Shown piece after piece: positions 47,101 to 55,994 of a stretch of DNA of 64,000 nucleotides. The position numbers and the translations under genes are program-made. The stretch lies in assembly GCF_039769985.1 (NCBI RefSeq), contig NZ_JBDNCH010000002.1:1798001-1862000 (forward strand). Direction: 5' to 3'. The number at the start of each line of letters is the position of its first letter. The stretch's first letter is position 1. The notes below the pieces were generated by a model, which saw nothing but the letters and a program-made list of their open reading frames with translations, searched no databases and had not been told where the DNA came from. Source of the DNA: Ponticoccus litoralis. Its GTDB lineage: Bacteria > Pseudomonadota > Alphaproteobacteria > Rhodobacterales > Rhodobacteraceae.

Positions 47101-47741
47101 ATGACGCGCAAGCATATTCCCGGCATCCTTGCCATGGCCGCCATCGTGCTGGCCTCGAACATCCTCGTCCAGTTCCTCTTCGGCAACTGGCTGACCTGGG
47201 GGCCTTCACCTATCCCCTCGCCTTCCTCGTCACCGACCTGATGAACCGGCTTTACGGCGCCGCGGCGGCGCGCCGCGTGGTCGTCGCGGGCTTTGTCGTG
47301 GGGGTCGTCTGCTCGCTGATCGGCACGCAGATCGTGCTGCAGGGCGACGGCTATACCTTCCCCGCCGTGACGCTGCGGGTGGCGCTGGCCTCGGGCCTGG
47401 CCTTCCTGACCGCGCAGATGGTCGACGTGGCGATCTTCGACCGCCTGCGCGGGGGCAAGTGGTGGCGCGCGCCGCTGGCCTCGACGCTGGTCGGCTCCTC
47501 GCTCGACACCGCGATCTTCTTCACCGTCGCCTTTTCCGGCGCGCTGACCGTCCTCGAGCCCGGCAATGACGTGTCCTGGGCGGGCGAGGCCCTGCCGCTT
47601 CTGGGCCTGGGCCCGGTGGCGCCGCTCTGGGTTTCGCTGGGCCTCGCGGACTGGCTGGTGAAGCTGTCCCTGGCACTGATCGCGCTGGTGCCTTTCAAAC
47701 TGATCGTTTCGAAGGCAACGGAGACCCGAAACTTCGCATAG
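47101..47741 (+). CDS. Queuosine precursor transporter (YhhQ/DUF165 family), frameshifted
   Basis: The protein of about 213 residues has six transmembrane helices with VTDLMNRLYGAAAARRVV near residue 45 and GSSLDTAIFFTVAF near 135, typical of the vitamin/preQ transporter family that brings queuine precursors into the cell. A G is missing from the G-run at 47198-47202, which should read TWGAFTYPLAFLVTDLM across the join. Confidence 0.88.
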
Positions 47742-47806
47742 TCGGTAAAAAAGGCTTTGTGGATGCAGGATTGCGTGCAACGCTGGTCTTGCGTTTTCAA
47801 CAGCTG

Positions 47807-47820
47807 AAAGGAGGTGATCC
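47807..47820 (+). promoter_or_regulatory. Extended Shine-Dalgarno, full complement of the 16S rRNA 3' end
   Basis: AAAGGAGGTGATCC is exactly complementary to the conserved 3' end of 16S rRNA (GGATCACCTCCTTT), 14 consecutive bases rather than the usual 4-7. It ends one base before the GTG of the following mini-ORF, closer than the usual 5-9 nt spacing. Confidence 0.7.
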
Positions 47821-47821
47821 A

Positions 47822-47878
47822 GTGTCGAGAGAAGCATTGGAGAAGGGTGTCGGAACAGTGCGGGAGGACGCGCTCTAG
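47822..47878 (+). CDS. 18-codon mini-ORF upstream of arfB
   Basis: GTG-started frame encoding VSREALEKGVGTVREDAL, ending in TAG. The 14-nt rRNA complement immediately precedes it. Two small hairpins follow directly (AGGGG-CAGA-CCCCT at 47877-47890 and GGGG-...-CCCC at 47891-47905), then a terminator. The peptide has no signal or transmembrane character. I do not recognise the sequence; the unit looks like a leader or small dual-function RNA. Confidence 0.55.
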   Translation: MSREALEKGVGTVREDAL

Positions 47879-47944
47879 GGGCAGACCCCTGGGGTGACAA
47901 TCCCCGGATTGGCAGCGCCTAACCGGCCCGCCTCCGAATTCTCG

Positions 47945-47972
47945 AAGGGCCGTCCCACGGGGCGGCCCTTTT
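47945..47972 (+). terminator. Terminator between the mini-ORF and arfB
   Basis: AAGGGCCGTCCC-ACG-GGGCGGCCCTT forms a strong stem with one bulged A, followed by TT. It ends about 30 bp before the arfB start. Confidence 0.8.
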
Positions 47973-48002
47973 CAATGCACCACAGCGGCCCATCTTTCGC
48001 AC

Positions 48003-48422
48003 ATGCTCCGGATCAACGAACGCATCACCATCGAGGACTGGGAACTGACCGAGCAATTCGTGCGCGCGTCCGGTCCCGGCGGTCAGAACGTCAACAAGGT
48101 CTCGACCGCGGTCGAACTGCGGTTCGAGGCAGAGCGGTCGCCGAACCTGCCGGCCCCGGTCAAGGCGCGGCTGCGCCGGATCGCGGGGCGGCGCTGGACC
48201 AAGGAGGGCGCGCTGGTGTTGCAGGTGGAGGACACCCGCAGCCAGGCCCGCAACCGCGAGATCGCGCGCGACCGGCTGGCAGAGCTGATCCGCAAGGCCC
48301 TGGAAACGCCGAAGCGGCGGATCGCCACCAGGCCGACGCTGGGATCGAAGAAGCGCCGCCTGAAGGCCAAGAAGGAGCGCGGCGAGGTCAAGGCCCTGCG
48401 CGGGCGGGTGGAGCCGGATTGA
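48003..48422 (+). CDS. arfB: Alternative ribosome-rescue factor ArfB (YaeJ)
   Basis: The 139-residue protein has the peptidyl-tRNA-hydrolysing GGQ motif (SGPGGQNVNKVS near residue 25) and the long basic tail (KKRRLKAKKERGEVKALRGR) that enters the empty mRNA channel of stalled ribosomes. No Shine-Dalgarno is visible before the ATG, and a terminator lies just upstream. Confidence 0.93.
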   Translation: MLRINERITIEDWELTEQFVRASGPGGQNVNKVSTAVELRFEAERSPNLPAPVKARLRRIAGRRWTKEGALVLQVEDTRSQARNREIARDRLAELIRKALETPKRRIATRPTLGSKKRRLKAKKERGEVKALRGRVEPD

Positions 48423-48435
48423 TCCGGCGGGCAGC

Positions 48436-48491
48436 GGGGGCTCTGCCCCCCGGCCTGCGGCCTCCCCCGGGATATTTCGGGACAGAAGAAG
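48436..48491 (+). repeat. GC-rich dispersed intergenic element, copy 5
   Basis: GGGGG-CTCTG-CCCCC hairpin, GGCC-TGC-GGCC hairpin and CCCCCGGGATATTTCGGGAC with an AGAAGAA tail, between the convergent arfB and creatinase genes. Confidence 0.75.
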
Positions 48492-48551
48492 GGGCAGGGC
48501 GCGGTGTCGTGCCTCGGTGGGGCGGCCCGGGGAAACGGGCCGCCCGGCGGG

Positions 48552-49754
48552 TCAGCCGACGACGTTGGTGTCCGGGCCGTAGGGGTAGCCGGTGATGTTC
48601 TCGGCGCCCTCTTCGGTGATGAAGAGGATATCGTGCTCGCGGTAGCCCCCGGCGCCGGGCTGGCCCTCGGGGATGGTCAGCATCGGTTCCATGCTGATGA
48701 CCATGCCGGGCTTTAGCACCGTGTCGATGTCCTCGCGCAGTTCCAGCTCGGCCTCGCGGCTCGTAGTAATGCGAGAGCAGGCCGAAGCTGTGGCCGTAGC
48801 CGAAGGTGCGGTATTGCAGCAGGTCGCGTTCGGCGAGGAAGGCGTTGATCCTGCCCGTCACCTCGGAGCAGGTGGCGCCCGGTTTCAGCAGCGACATGCC
48901 GTATTCATGGGCGGCGACATTGGCCTGCCAGATCTTCAGGCTGGCCGCGTCGACCTCTTGCACGAAGAGCGTGCGTTCGAGCGCTGTGTAATAGCCCGAG
49001 ATCATCGGGAAGGCGTTCAGGGACAGGATGTCCCCGCGCCGGAGCTTGCGGGATGTGACCGGGTTGTGGGCGCCGTCGGTGTTGATGCCGGACTGGAACC
49101 AGACCCATGTGTCGCGGTACTCGGCCTCGGGGAAGCGTTTGGCGATTTCCAGTTCCATCGCGTCGCGGCCCGCCATGGCGACGTCGATCTCGCGCGTGCC
49201 TTCGCGGATGGCCTCGCGGATGGCATAGCCGCCCACGTCCGCCACGGCGGCCCCGGCGCGGATCAGGTCAAGCTCTGCGGGGATTTCATCATGCGCTGGC
49301 GCATGGTGGCGGGGGCGATGTCGAGGCTCAGGGCGGGGCGCAGGAACTCCTCGAGCAGGGACATCTGCACCAGCGTCAGGTGATCGCCCTCGTAGCCCAC
49401 CACCTTGCCGGTGCCGGCGACCGTTTCCACCGCGCGCCAGAAGTTGTTCCGCGCCCAGTCGGTATAGGTGATATTGTCGCCGTGGCTGCGCCGCCAGGGC
49501 TGCGCGGCGTCGATGCCCGCGCTGATGGTGACGCTGTCGGTCGCCGTGACGACCAGCCCGTAGGGCCGCCCGAAGGACAGATAGAGAAAGCCCGAGTAGT
49601 AGGCGATATTGTGCATCGAGGTCAGCACGCAGGCCTCGACGCCCGTCTCGGCCATGATGGCCCGCAGGCCCTTCAGGCGCGCGTCGTATTCGGCGGGCGC
49701 AAAGGGCAGGGATTTTTCGCCCTGATGAAAGCGGTAGTGCTGGGGACGTTCCAT
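48552..49754 (-). CDS. Creatinase (creatine amidinohydrolase), frameshifted twice
   Basis: The protein of about 400 residues closely follows Pseudomonas creatinase: SMHNIAYYSGFLYLSFGRPY, WFQSGINTDGAHNPVT, SGYYTALERTLF, FGYGHSFGLLSHYY and GAGGYREHD. It belongs to the M24 pita-bread fold and hydrolyses creatine to sarcosine and urea. Frame breaks occur near 49280 (a base lost in a C/G run) and at 48761 (an extra T). Both lie inside well-conserved segments. Start ATG 49754 has a GGAGGG site upstream. Confidence 0.87.
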
Positions 49755-49955
49755 GAAACCCTCCTTGTCGCGGAGGGAAGGACCTTCCCCGCCGCGTCGG
49801 CAAAGCAAGGTCCCGGCGTGCAGGACGGACAGGGCCATGCTGGGGGCGACGCCATCGCCCGGCCCATGGGGCAAGCGTTGGCGCAAGGCTGTCTGTCTGG
49901 CAAGGGGAAAGTTGGGGCGCCGAGGGGACGCGCCTGCCCCGGCCCGGGCCGGAGG

Positions 49956-50312
49956 CTAGGCGCCGCGTCCCAGCCAGAGCTTGTACTTCAGCCGCACGCC
50001 GTCCTGCGCGGCCCTGCGCAGCTTGGCCCGGAACAGACGGTAGGCGCGCTGGGGGTCGCGGTGATCCTCCCAGTTCTCGCCCTCGCAATCCGCGCCGATC
50101 ATCTCCCACGAAACATCGCGCACCGGTTCGTGGAAGGTCGGGGCGCAGGCCTCCATCAGGCGCACGCCCTCGTGGAACTTCAGCGCATAGCGCGCCAGAG
50201 CGTCGGCCTGATCGGAATACAGCCAGCGCGCGCCGGACCCGGTATGGGCCTCGGCGCGCAACCGGGCAAGCATGGACGGCCCGTCGGCGGCCGCCGGGTC
50301 GCGGCTCGTCAT
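49956..50312 (-). CDS. Small protein of unknown function coupled to gabD
   Basis: The 118-residue frame overlaps the gabD stop by four bases (ATGA). It is rich in Ala, Arg and Glu, with ARYALKFHEGVRLMEACAP in the middle and two tryptophans in SWEMIG and NWEDH. No transmembrane segment or known motif. The 201 bp to the creatinase gene show nothing. Confidence 0.6.
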   Translation of the reverse strand: MTSRDPAAADGPSMLARLRAEAHTGSGARWLYSDQADALARYALKFHEGVRLMEACAPTFHEPVRDVSWEMIGADCEGENWEDHRDPQRAYRLFRAKLRRAAQDGVRLKYKLWLGRGA

Positions 50313-51781
50313 ACCGTCATGCAGATGTATTTCATCTCGAGGTAATCCTCGATGCCGTGGTGGCTGCCCTCGCGGCCAAGACCCGACTGCTTGACGCCGC
50401 CGAAGGGCGCCAGCTCGGTCGAGATCAGGCCGGTGTTGACGCCCACGATCCCGTATTCCAGCGCCTCGGCGACCTTGTACACGCGGCTGAGGTCACGCGC
50501 GTAGAAGTAGGAGGCAAGGCCGAAGATCGTGTCGTTGGCCAGTGCGATCACCTCGTCCTCGTCCCTGAAGCGGAACAGCGGCGCCAGCGGGCCAAAGGTC
50601 TCTTCGGTCGAGAAGGCCATGTCCTTCGTCGCGCCGGTGACCACGGTCGGGCCGAAGAAGGTGCCGTCGCGGTCCTGCGTTTCCGAGCCGTAGACCACCG
50701 TGGCGCCCTTGGACCCGGCGTCGGCGATATGCTCCTGCACCTTGTCGATGGCCTTCTGGTTGATCAGCGGGCCAAGGTCCGTGCCCTCTTCCAGGCCGTC
50801 GCCGACCTTCAGCTTGCCGACCGCCGCGACCAGCTTTTCGGCGAAGGCGTCATAGACGCCGTCCTGCACGTAGATCCGGTTGGCGCAGACGCAGGTCTGG
50901 CCGTTGTTGCGGAACTTGCAGACGATGGCGCCCTCGACCGCCGCATCCAGATCGGCGTCGTCGAAGACGATGAAGGGCGCGTTGCCGCCCAGCTCCATCG
51001 AGCATTTCATGACCTGATCGGCGGCCTGCCTCAGCAGGATGCGCCCGACCTCGGTCGAGCCGGTGAAGGTCAGCTTGCGCACCTTGGGGTTCTCGCAGAA
51101 TTCCTTGCCGACCTCGGAGGACGAGGAGGAGGGCACCACGTTGAACACGCCCGCCGGGATGCCCGCGCGTTCCGCCAGCACGCCAAGGGCGATGGCGGAC
51201 AGCGGCGTTTCGGCGGCGGGGCGGGCGACGAAGGCGCAGCCGGCGGCCAGCGCGGGAGCGGCCTTGCGGGTGATCATCGCGTTGGGGAAGTTCCACGGCG
51301 TGATCGAGGCGGCGACGCCGATGGGCTGCTTAATCACGGTGATGCGCTTGTCGCGGGCATGGCCGGGGATGGTCTCGCCGTAGATGCGCTTGGCCTCTTC
51401 GGCGAAGAACTCGACGAAAGAGGCGCCATAGGCCACCTCTCCCTTCGCCTCGGCCAGCGGCTTGCCCTGTTCGGCGGTCATGATGGTGCCAAGGTCGTCC
51501 TGGTTCTCCATCATCAGGTCGAACCACCGGCGCAGCACGGCGGCGCGTTCCTTGCCGGTCCATTGCGCCCAGTCCTTCTGCGCGGCATGGGCGGCATCGA
51601 TGGCCGTCGCCACCTCTTCGCGGCTGAGGTCCGTCACCTTGGCGATGACGTCGCCGCGCGCCGGGTTGGTCACCTCGAAGGTCTTGGCGGTCTCGACCCA
51701 TGCGCCGTCGATATAGGCGCGGGTTTCCAGCAGGGCCGGGTCCTTCAGCAGGGATTTCAGGTTGGTCGCATGGTCGAGCAT
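50309..51781 (-). CDS. gabD: Succinate-semialdehyde dehydrogenase [NAD(P)+]
   Basis: The 490-residue aldehyde dehydrogenase has the GabD features: TPWNFPNAMITRK, FTGSTEVGRILL, ELGGNAPFIVFDDADLD with the catalytic Glu, and NNGQTCVCANR with catalytic Cys. It oxidises succinate semialdehyde to succinate in GABA or 4-hydroxybutyrate degradation. The ATG at 51781 has GGAGGG seven bases upstream. Confidence 0.92.
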   Translation of the reverse strand: MLDHATNLKSLLKDPALLETRAYIDGAWVETAKTFEVTNPARGDVIAKVTDLSREEVATAIDAAHAAQKDWAQWTGKERAAVLRRWFDLMMENQDDLGTIMTAEQGKPLAEAKGEVAYGASFVEFFAEEAKRIYGETIPGHARDKRITVIKQPIGVAASITPWNFPNAMITRKAAPALAAGCAFVARPAAETPLSAIALGVLAERAGIPAGVFNVVPSSSSSEVGKEFCENPKVRKLTFTGSTEVGRILLRQAADQVMKCSMELGGNAPFIVFDDADLDAAVEGAIVCKFRNNGQTCVCANRIYVQDGVYDAFAEKLVAAVGKLKVGDGLEEGTDLGPLINQKAIDKVQEHIADAGSKGATVVYGSETQDRDGTFFGPTVVTGATKDMAFSTEETFGPLAPLFRFRDEDEVIALANDTIFGLASYFYARDLSRVYKVAEALEYGIVGVNTGLISTELAPFGGVKQSGLGREGSHHGIEDYLEMKYICMTV

Positions 51782-51859
51782 CTTGCCCTCCTTGTCCAAG
51801 TCTTGGCATCAGCCTGAGCATCTGTTTCGATCGTTGTCGAGAGCCGGAGCCAGGAAACC

Positions 51860-52657
51860 ATGCCAAACCCCAATGACGATGCCTATGCCAATGCGGCGCA
51901 TATCCCCGATGCCGCCAGCTTTCCACCCCGCTGGGAGGCGGAGGCCGAGGCCTATCGCGCCCGTCTTTCGGTCGCCCGGCGGCTGAGGCCGGGGTTGATG
52001 TACGGTCATGGAACGCGCGAGATGATGGACCTGTTCCTGCCCGAGGGCGTGCCGCAGGGCCTCGTCGTCTTTGTCCATGGCGGCTACTGGCACAAGTTCG
52101 ACCGCTCGATCTGGTCGCATTTCGCCGAGGGCGCGCGGGCGCGGGGCTGGGCGGTGGTGATGCCGTCCTATGACCTCTGCCCCCGGGTGCGCATCCGCGA
52201 CATCACCCGGCAGGTGGCGCAGGCCGTCACCGTCGCCGCGCAGGAAGTGAGCGGCCCCATCCGCCTGACCGGGCATTCCGCGGGCGGGCACCTCGTGGCG
52301 CGGATGCTGGCGCCCGGCATGCTGCCCGAGGCGGTGGCCGGGCGGGTGGCGCATGTGATGCCGATCTCTCCGCTCAGCGACCTGCGGCCCTTGCTGGACC
52401 TGACGATGAACGCGGTGCTGGGTCTGGACCGGGCCGAGGCCATGGCGGAAAGCCCGATTGCCATGGCGCCGCCAAAGGTGCCGGTGACGGTGCAGGTGGG
52501 CGGCGACGAAAGGCCCGTCTTCCTCGACCACGCGCGCTGGCTGGAAAAGGCGTGGGGCTGCGGCAACGTGGTGGTCCCGGGCAAGCATCATTTCGACGTC
52601 ATCGACGCGCTGAAGGACCCGGGCAGCGCCATGGTGACGACGCTGCTGGACCGATAA
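51860..52657 (+). CDS. Alpha/beta hydrolase, arylformamidase (KynB)-like
   Basis: The 265-residue protein has VVFVHGGYWHKFDRS near residue 75 (oxyanion hole), the nucleophile motif LTGHSAGGHL near 135 and a terminal KHHFDVIDAL histidine. This layout matches eukaryotic-type kynurenine formamidases. It would hydrolyse N-formylkynurenine or a related ester. Divergent from gabD with a 78-bp shared promoter region. Confidence 0.82.
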   Translation: MPNPNDDAYANAAHIPDAASFPPRWEAEAEAYRARLSVARRLRPGLMYGHGTREMMDLFLPEGVPQGLVVFVHGGYWHKFDRSIWSHFAEGARARGWAVVMPSYDLCPRVRIRDITRQVAQAVTVAAQEVSGPIRLTGHSAGGHLVARMLAPGMLPEAVAGRVAHVMPISPLSDLRPLLDLTMNAVLGLDRAEAMAESPIAMAPPKVPVTVQVGGDERPVFLDHARWLEKAWGCGNVVVPGKHHFDVIDALKDPGSAMVTTLLDR

Positions 52658-52855
52658 GGCCAAGGGGCCGGGTATCGAGACGGGGACGTGGCCGCCGGGG
52701 CGCCGGGAAACGGGGCACCGCTGCCGGGTCTGCGCTTGGAGGGGCAGCCGTCGCAGACTTGATCCGCTGCGCGCATGGCCCCGGATGCGCGGTGTCCGGA
52801 CGGTGGCGGCGTGATCGCCTTGATCCGGTGGGCGCATTGCCCCAGATCTTGCGGC

Positions 52856-53188
52856 ATGATCCTGTCGCTTGCCCTGCCCGCCGTCCTGCTGATCGCCGCC
52901 GCGATCCTCGTGCCGCGCGGGCTGGAGCCTCTGGTGCCCGAAAGCCCCGGCGGGCTGGTGGCGCTGGCCGGGCTCTCGGCGCTGCTGCTCTGGGCGGTCT
53001 CGGGCCTTGGCTTCGCGTTGCTCTACCACCTGCGCGGGGCCACTTTCGCGCTGCTGACGGGCGACAACGCGGCCCCGGCCTTTCGCCACTTTGCCGCGCT
53101 GGGGCTGAAGGCCGCGCTGATCTGGGCGCCGGTCCTCGTGCTGGCGGTCAGCACCGCGCCGGGCCGCTGGAAGACCGCAACTTGGTGA
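52856..53188 (+). CDS. Small membrane protein, unknown
   Basis: The 110-residue protein has three or four hydrophobic helices (residues 1-20, 30-60, 80-100). No recognised motif. The 200 bp before it has no other gene. Confidence 0.6.
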   Translation: MILSLALPAVLLIAAAILVPRGLEPLVPESPGGLVALAGLSALLLWAVSGLGFALLYHLRGATFALLTGDNAAPAFRHFAALGLKAALIWAPVLVLAVSTAPGRWKTATW

Positions 53189-53275
53189 CAGGCCCGGCCA
53201 AACTGCTCCGCCCCGGGCCATTCGTCGTTGATTTTCAGCGCCAGCCGTATCACCTGAACCAAAGGAGAGACGGCA

Positions 53276-53545
53276 ATGTTCGCGCTTGCGCGGTTTCTGA
53301 TCATGGGGTTCGTCGTGCTGACGGTGGTCTACGGGTCGCTGTGGCTGTACCTTCGGGCACGCAGGCGCGACCTGCTGCAGGACGACTGGGCCGCCGAGGC
53401 GGACGAGCCGCGCGACCGGGAGGACTATGTCCGCGAGGAACTGGCAGAGCATGACAAACGCCGCACGAGGACCCTGTTGCTGCTTGTTTACCTGCTGCCC
53501 TTGTGTCTTGTGGCCCTGATCGTCTACCGCACCAACTTCGAATGA
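53276..53545 (+). CDS. Small two-helix membrane protein, unknown
   Basis: The 89-residue protein has an N-terminal helix, a charged cytoplasmic segment (RARRRDLLQDDW...) and a C-terminal helix. AAAGGAGAG lies before the start. Next to the DUF1523 gene, 13 bp apart, so likely an operon. Confidence 0.75.
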   Translation: MFALARFLIMGFVVLTVVYGSLWLYLRARRRDLLQDDWAAEADEPRDREDYVREELAEHDKRRTRTLLLLVYLLPLCLVALIVYRTNFE

Positions 53546-53558
53546 AAGGCCCCGCCGC

Positions 53559-54170
53559 ATGACCTACGTGAAATGGACGCTGATCATCGTCTTCTGGCTG
53601 CTGGTGGGCATGGTGCTGCACTACACGCTGCCGCAGCACGATATCGTGCGGATCACCGATACCTATGAAAAGCGCGTCGACCCGGGCGAGAACCGCTGGT
53701 TCTGGGCGCAGGCCGATGTGGGCGCCGACGGCACCCTGCCCAGCCGCGACGTCTTCTTCATCCAGACCCGGCTGGAGAACGGCAAGATCATGGTCTACCG
53801 CAACGAGGACACGGGCTGGGGCTGGCCGCCCTACTTCAAGTTCGACACCTCGAACCTGCAGGCCGAGGCGACGGACATGCGCTCGGCCCCGGACAACCCG
53901 CGCTGGGTGGCGCTGAAGCATTACGGCTGGCGCAACGAATTCCTGTCGATCTTCCCGAACGCCATTTCCGTCCGCCCGGTCGAAGGCCCGGACGTGCGCA
54001 TCATCCCCTGGACCACCATCGTGGTGCTGGTGGTGCTGCTGGCGGTCTTCTGGGCCCTGCGGGTGCGCTGGCTGCGCTTCCGCGCGCGCCGCATCGACCC
54101 GGCGCTGGAGCGCACCGGCGACCGTCTCGACGCGGGCAGCGACCGCGTGAAGGGCTGGTTCCGCAAGTAA
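53559..54170 (+). CDS. DUF1523 family membrane protein
   Basis: The 203-residue protein has an N-terminal helix, a periplasmic region with YEKRVDPGENRWFW and DVFFIQTR, and a C-terminal helix followed by basic residues. These are hallmarks of DUF1523, which is known mainly from Rhodobacteraceae. Function unknown. Confidence 0.88.
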   Translation: MTYVKWTLIIVFWLLVGMVLHYTLPQHDIVRITDTYEKRVDPGENRWFWAQADVGADGTLPSRDVFFIQTRLENGKIMVYRNEDTGWGWPPYFKFDTSNLQAEATDMRSAPDNPRWVALKHYGWRNEFLSIFPNAISVRPVEGPDVRIIPWTTIVVLVVLLAVFWALRVRWLRFRARRIDPALERTGDRLDAGSDRVKGWFRK

Positions 54171-54325
54171 GGCGACGCGGTGCTGCCGCTCGCGGGTCAG
54201 GGTATGGGCCGATCCGCGCAGCCCGTGCGGCGGTGGATGGCCCCTGACCGCTTCGGCTGACGTCTTGCCAGGCCTTTCCTGATGCCCCCGGCGTTCCCAG
54301 GACGAACAGGGGTTCTCCAGATGAA

Positions 54326-54357
54326 AAGGCTCCCCGGATAGAATGGGGGGCCTTGCC
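54326..54357 (+). terminator. Probable terminator after the DUF1523 gene
   Basis: AAGGCTCCCC and GGGGGGCCTT flank a ten-base loop; one mismatch. 150 bp downstream of the stop, so the assignment is uncertain. Confidence 0.4.
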
Positions 54358-54447
54358 AAGGCGAACACGGCCTGTCCGAGCGAACCTGCCCGCCTCAGTC
54401 GACCGCAGCTTTCGCCGAACGAAACCGCATTATCCCAACGGTGGCAT

Positions 54448-54743
54448 CTAACCGGCACGCCCGCGTCCCTTATTGCGATGGCAGCGCAGGTCGGCCTTTT
54501 GCAGGCAGGTCTCTGCGGCCTGATCCACGGCGTGCCCGGCGCGGGCATGCAGGGCACCGCAATCCATCGCCTCGGCCAGTCCGTTGTGCAGAGAGAGACC
54601 GCATTGGTCAGCCGGTCCAGTGCGCCTTTCCCTGTCTCGCCATCCTGCGCCGACAGAACCGGCGCCCAGCCGCTCAGCGCCTTTTGCGCCCGCGCGGCGC
54701 GGTATCGGCCAGCGCAGACAGGGGCAGCAGCAGGACAGTCGGC
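54448..54743 (-). CDS. Small secreted protein, probably frameshifted
   Basis: An ATG six bases after the soeC stop starts a signal-peptide-like MPTVLLLPLSALAD, but this frame stops after 23 codons. Plausible protein sequence continues in two other frames (ALSGWAPVLSAQDGETGKGA, then GLAEAMDCGALHARAGHAVD to a stop at 54448). The whole could be one protein of about 95 residues with two breaks. It may belong to the soe transcript. Confidence 0.4.
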
Positions 54744-54748
54744 ATGGC

Positions 54749-55630
54749 CTAGCTTTCGGCCCGGGGCGGGTAGTACAGCGCCATGACGTGTCGCGCCTCT
54801 GCAAAGAACAGCCAGCGCGCGACAAGGGTTCCCGCCAGATGCATCATCAGGGCCAGTGCGCCGGTGACATGGCCCGGTGCCGCCAGCAGCAGAAGCGCCG
54901 GCAGGCCAGCCATCAGGACCAGCGCGATCATCCGCAGTTTCCGGGCGTGTTTGCGGGCGACGACAAAGGCCATCTCGCGGGTCAGGTAGCTGTCGCCGGT
55001 GTGCGGCGGCTCGAAGGGACGCACAGTGCCGCGCGCGCCGAGGCCGGTGGCGGAGGCGCGGGTGCTGGCCGGGCCGCCTCGCGCTGGTCGCCGCTTTGCC
55101 ACCAGCCCAGCTGCGCCAGCCCCGTGGCGGCCAGCAGCACGGCGGCGGGGATCGCGCGCCCCGACAGCAGCGCGCCACCCGCCAGCGCCGTCAGCCCGAA
55201 GAGCGCGGGCGTCGACCAGTGGTGCCAGCGCGGCACCGTGCGCAGCTGTGTGTAGATCATCGCGGTTGCGGTGATCGTGGCGAGGCACAGCAAGGCCGAG
55301 AGCCAGCCCAGCGGCGCCACATGCGCCCCGAAGAATACCAGCGCGGCGGCGTAGAGGCCGGAAACCGTCAGGGCCGCGACCGAGAGGCAGGCCTCGCGCG
55401 ACAGCCAGCTTGACCGCCATTGCGTGAAGGCGCGCAGGGCGCGCTCCGGGTGGCCGAGGTGAAAGGCCGAGGCCGCGAGCCCGCCCAGTGCCAGCGCGAA
55501 ACCCAGGCCGAAGAAGGCGAAGGCGACCCAACACCCGGGCGGCGAAGGGTCGAGGCCCAGCCAGGTCAGCAGGCCGAAGCCCGAGGCCCGACAGCGTAGT
55601 GAACAGGATCAGCGAGCGCGCCGGATGCAT
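54749..55630 (-). CDS. soeC: DmsC-type membrane anchor of the sulfite oxidoreductase (frameshifted)
   Basis: Starts MHPARSLILFTTLSGLG. After removing a base near 55581, the eight-helix DmsC/NrfD-like quinone-interacting protein follows (SAFHLGHPERALRAFTQW, WLSREACLSVAALTVSGLYA). A second break near 55070 precedes RPFEPPHTGDSYLTREM and KHARKLR, conserved in this family. About 293 residues. It would carry electrons between the quinone pool and SoeB. Confidence 0.78.
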   Translation of the reverse strand: MHPARSLILFTTLSGLGLRPADLAGPRPFAARVLGRLRLLRPGFRAGTGRARGLGLSPRPPGARPARLHAMAVKLAVARGLPLGRGPDGFRPLRRRAGILRGACGAAGLALGLAVPRHDHRNRDDLHTAAHGAALAPLVDARALRADGAGGWRAAVGARDPRRRAAGRHGAGAAGLVAKRRPARGGPASTRASATGLGARGTVRPFEPPHTGDSYLTREMAFVVARKHARKLRMIALVLMAGLPALLLLAAPGHVTGALALMMHLAGTLVARWLFFAEARHVMALYYPPRAES

Positions 55631-55994
55631 CAGCGTCTCCTTCGGCGGGTGGCGCGGCGTGACCCCGGCGCGTGGGCTGCGGCGGGGTCCGGCCTCGACG
55701 GGTTGCGGTGCTGCGCGCGCCGGTCGGCTCGCCGCAGGGGGGCGCCGAGGTTTGTGCAGGTGGTGTGTCGACCGATCCACCCGCAGGGCAACGACAGCGC
55801 CGCGCCCGGGTCCATCAAGCGCGCGCGGTGACAGCGCGCGAGGCAAGCGGCGCCCCGGTCCGGGTCCTTGGGTGGCAGGGCGCGCAGGGGCCGGGCCGGG
55901 GCCTTTGCCTGCGGCCTGGCGCCATGGCTGCCCCGGGTCGCGGGCCTGTGGCGCGCGGTGCGACAGCGGGGCGTCGGGGCGAAGTCGGGTCGTC

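Noticed and set aside
47807..47820. A fragment of a 16S rRNA gene
   Set aside because: Only the 14 terminal bases match, in antisense orientation, and they stand directly before a start codon, so a ribosome-binding site is the better reading.
47742..47975. A tmRNA or other standard RNA gene
   Set aside because: No alanine-tRNA-like ends or tag sequence typical of alphaproteobacterial two-piece tmRNA.
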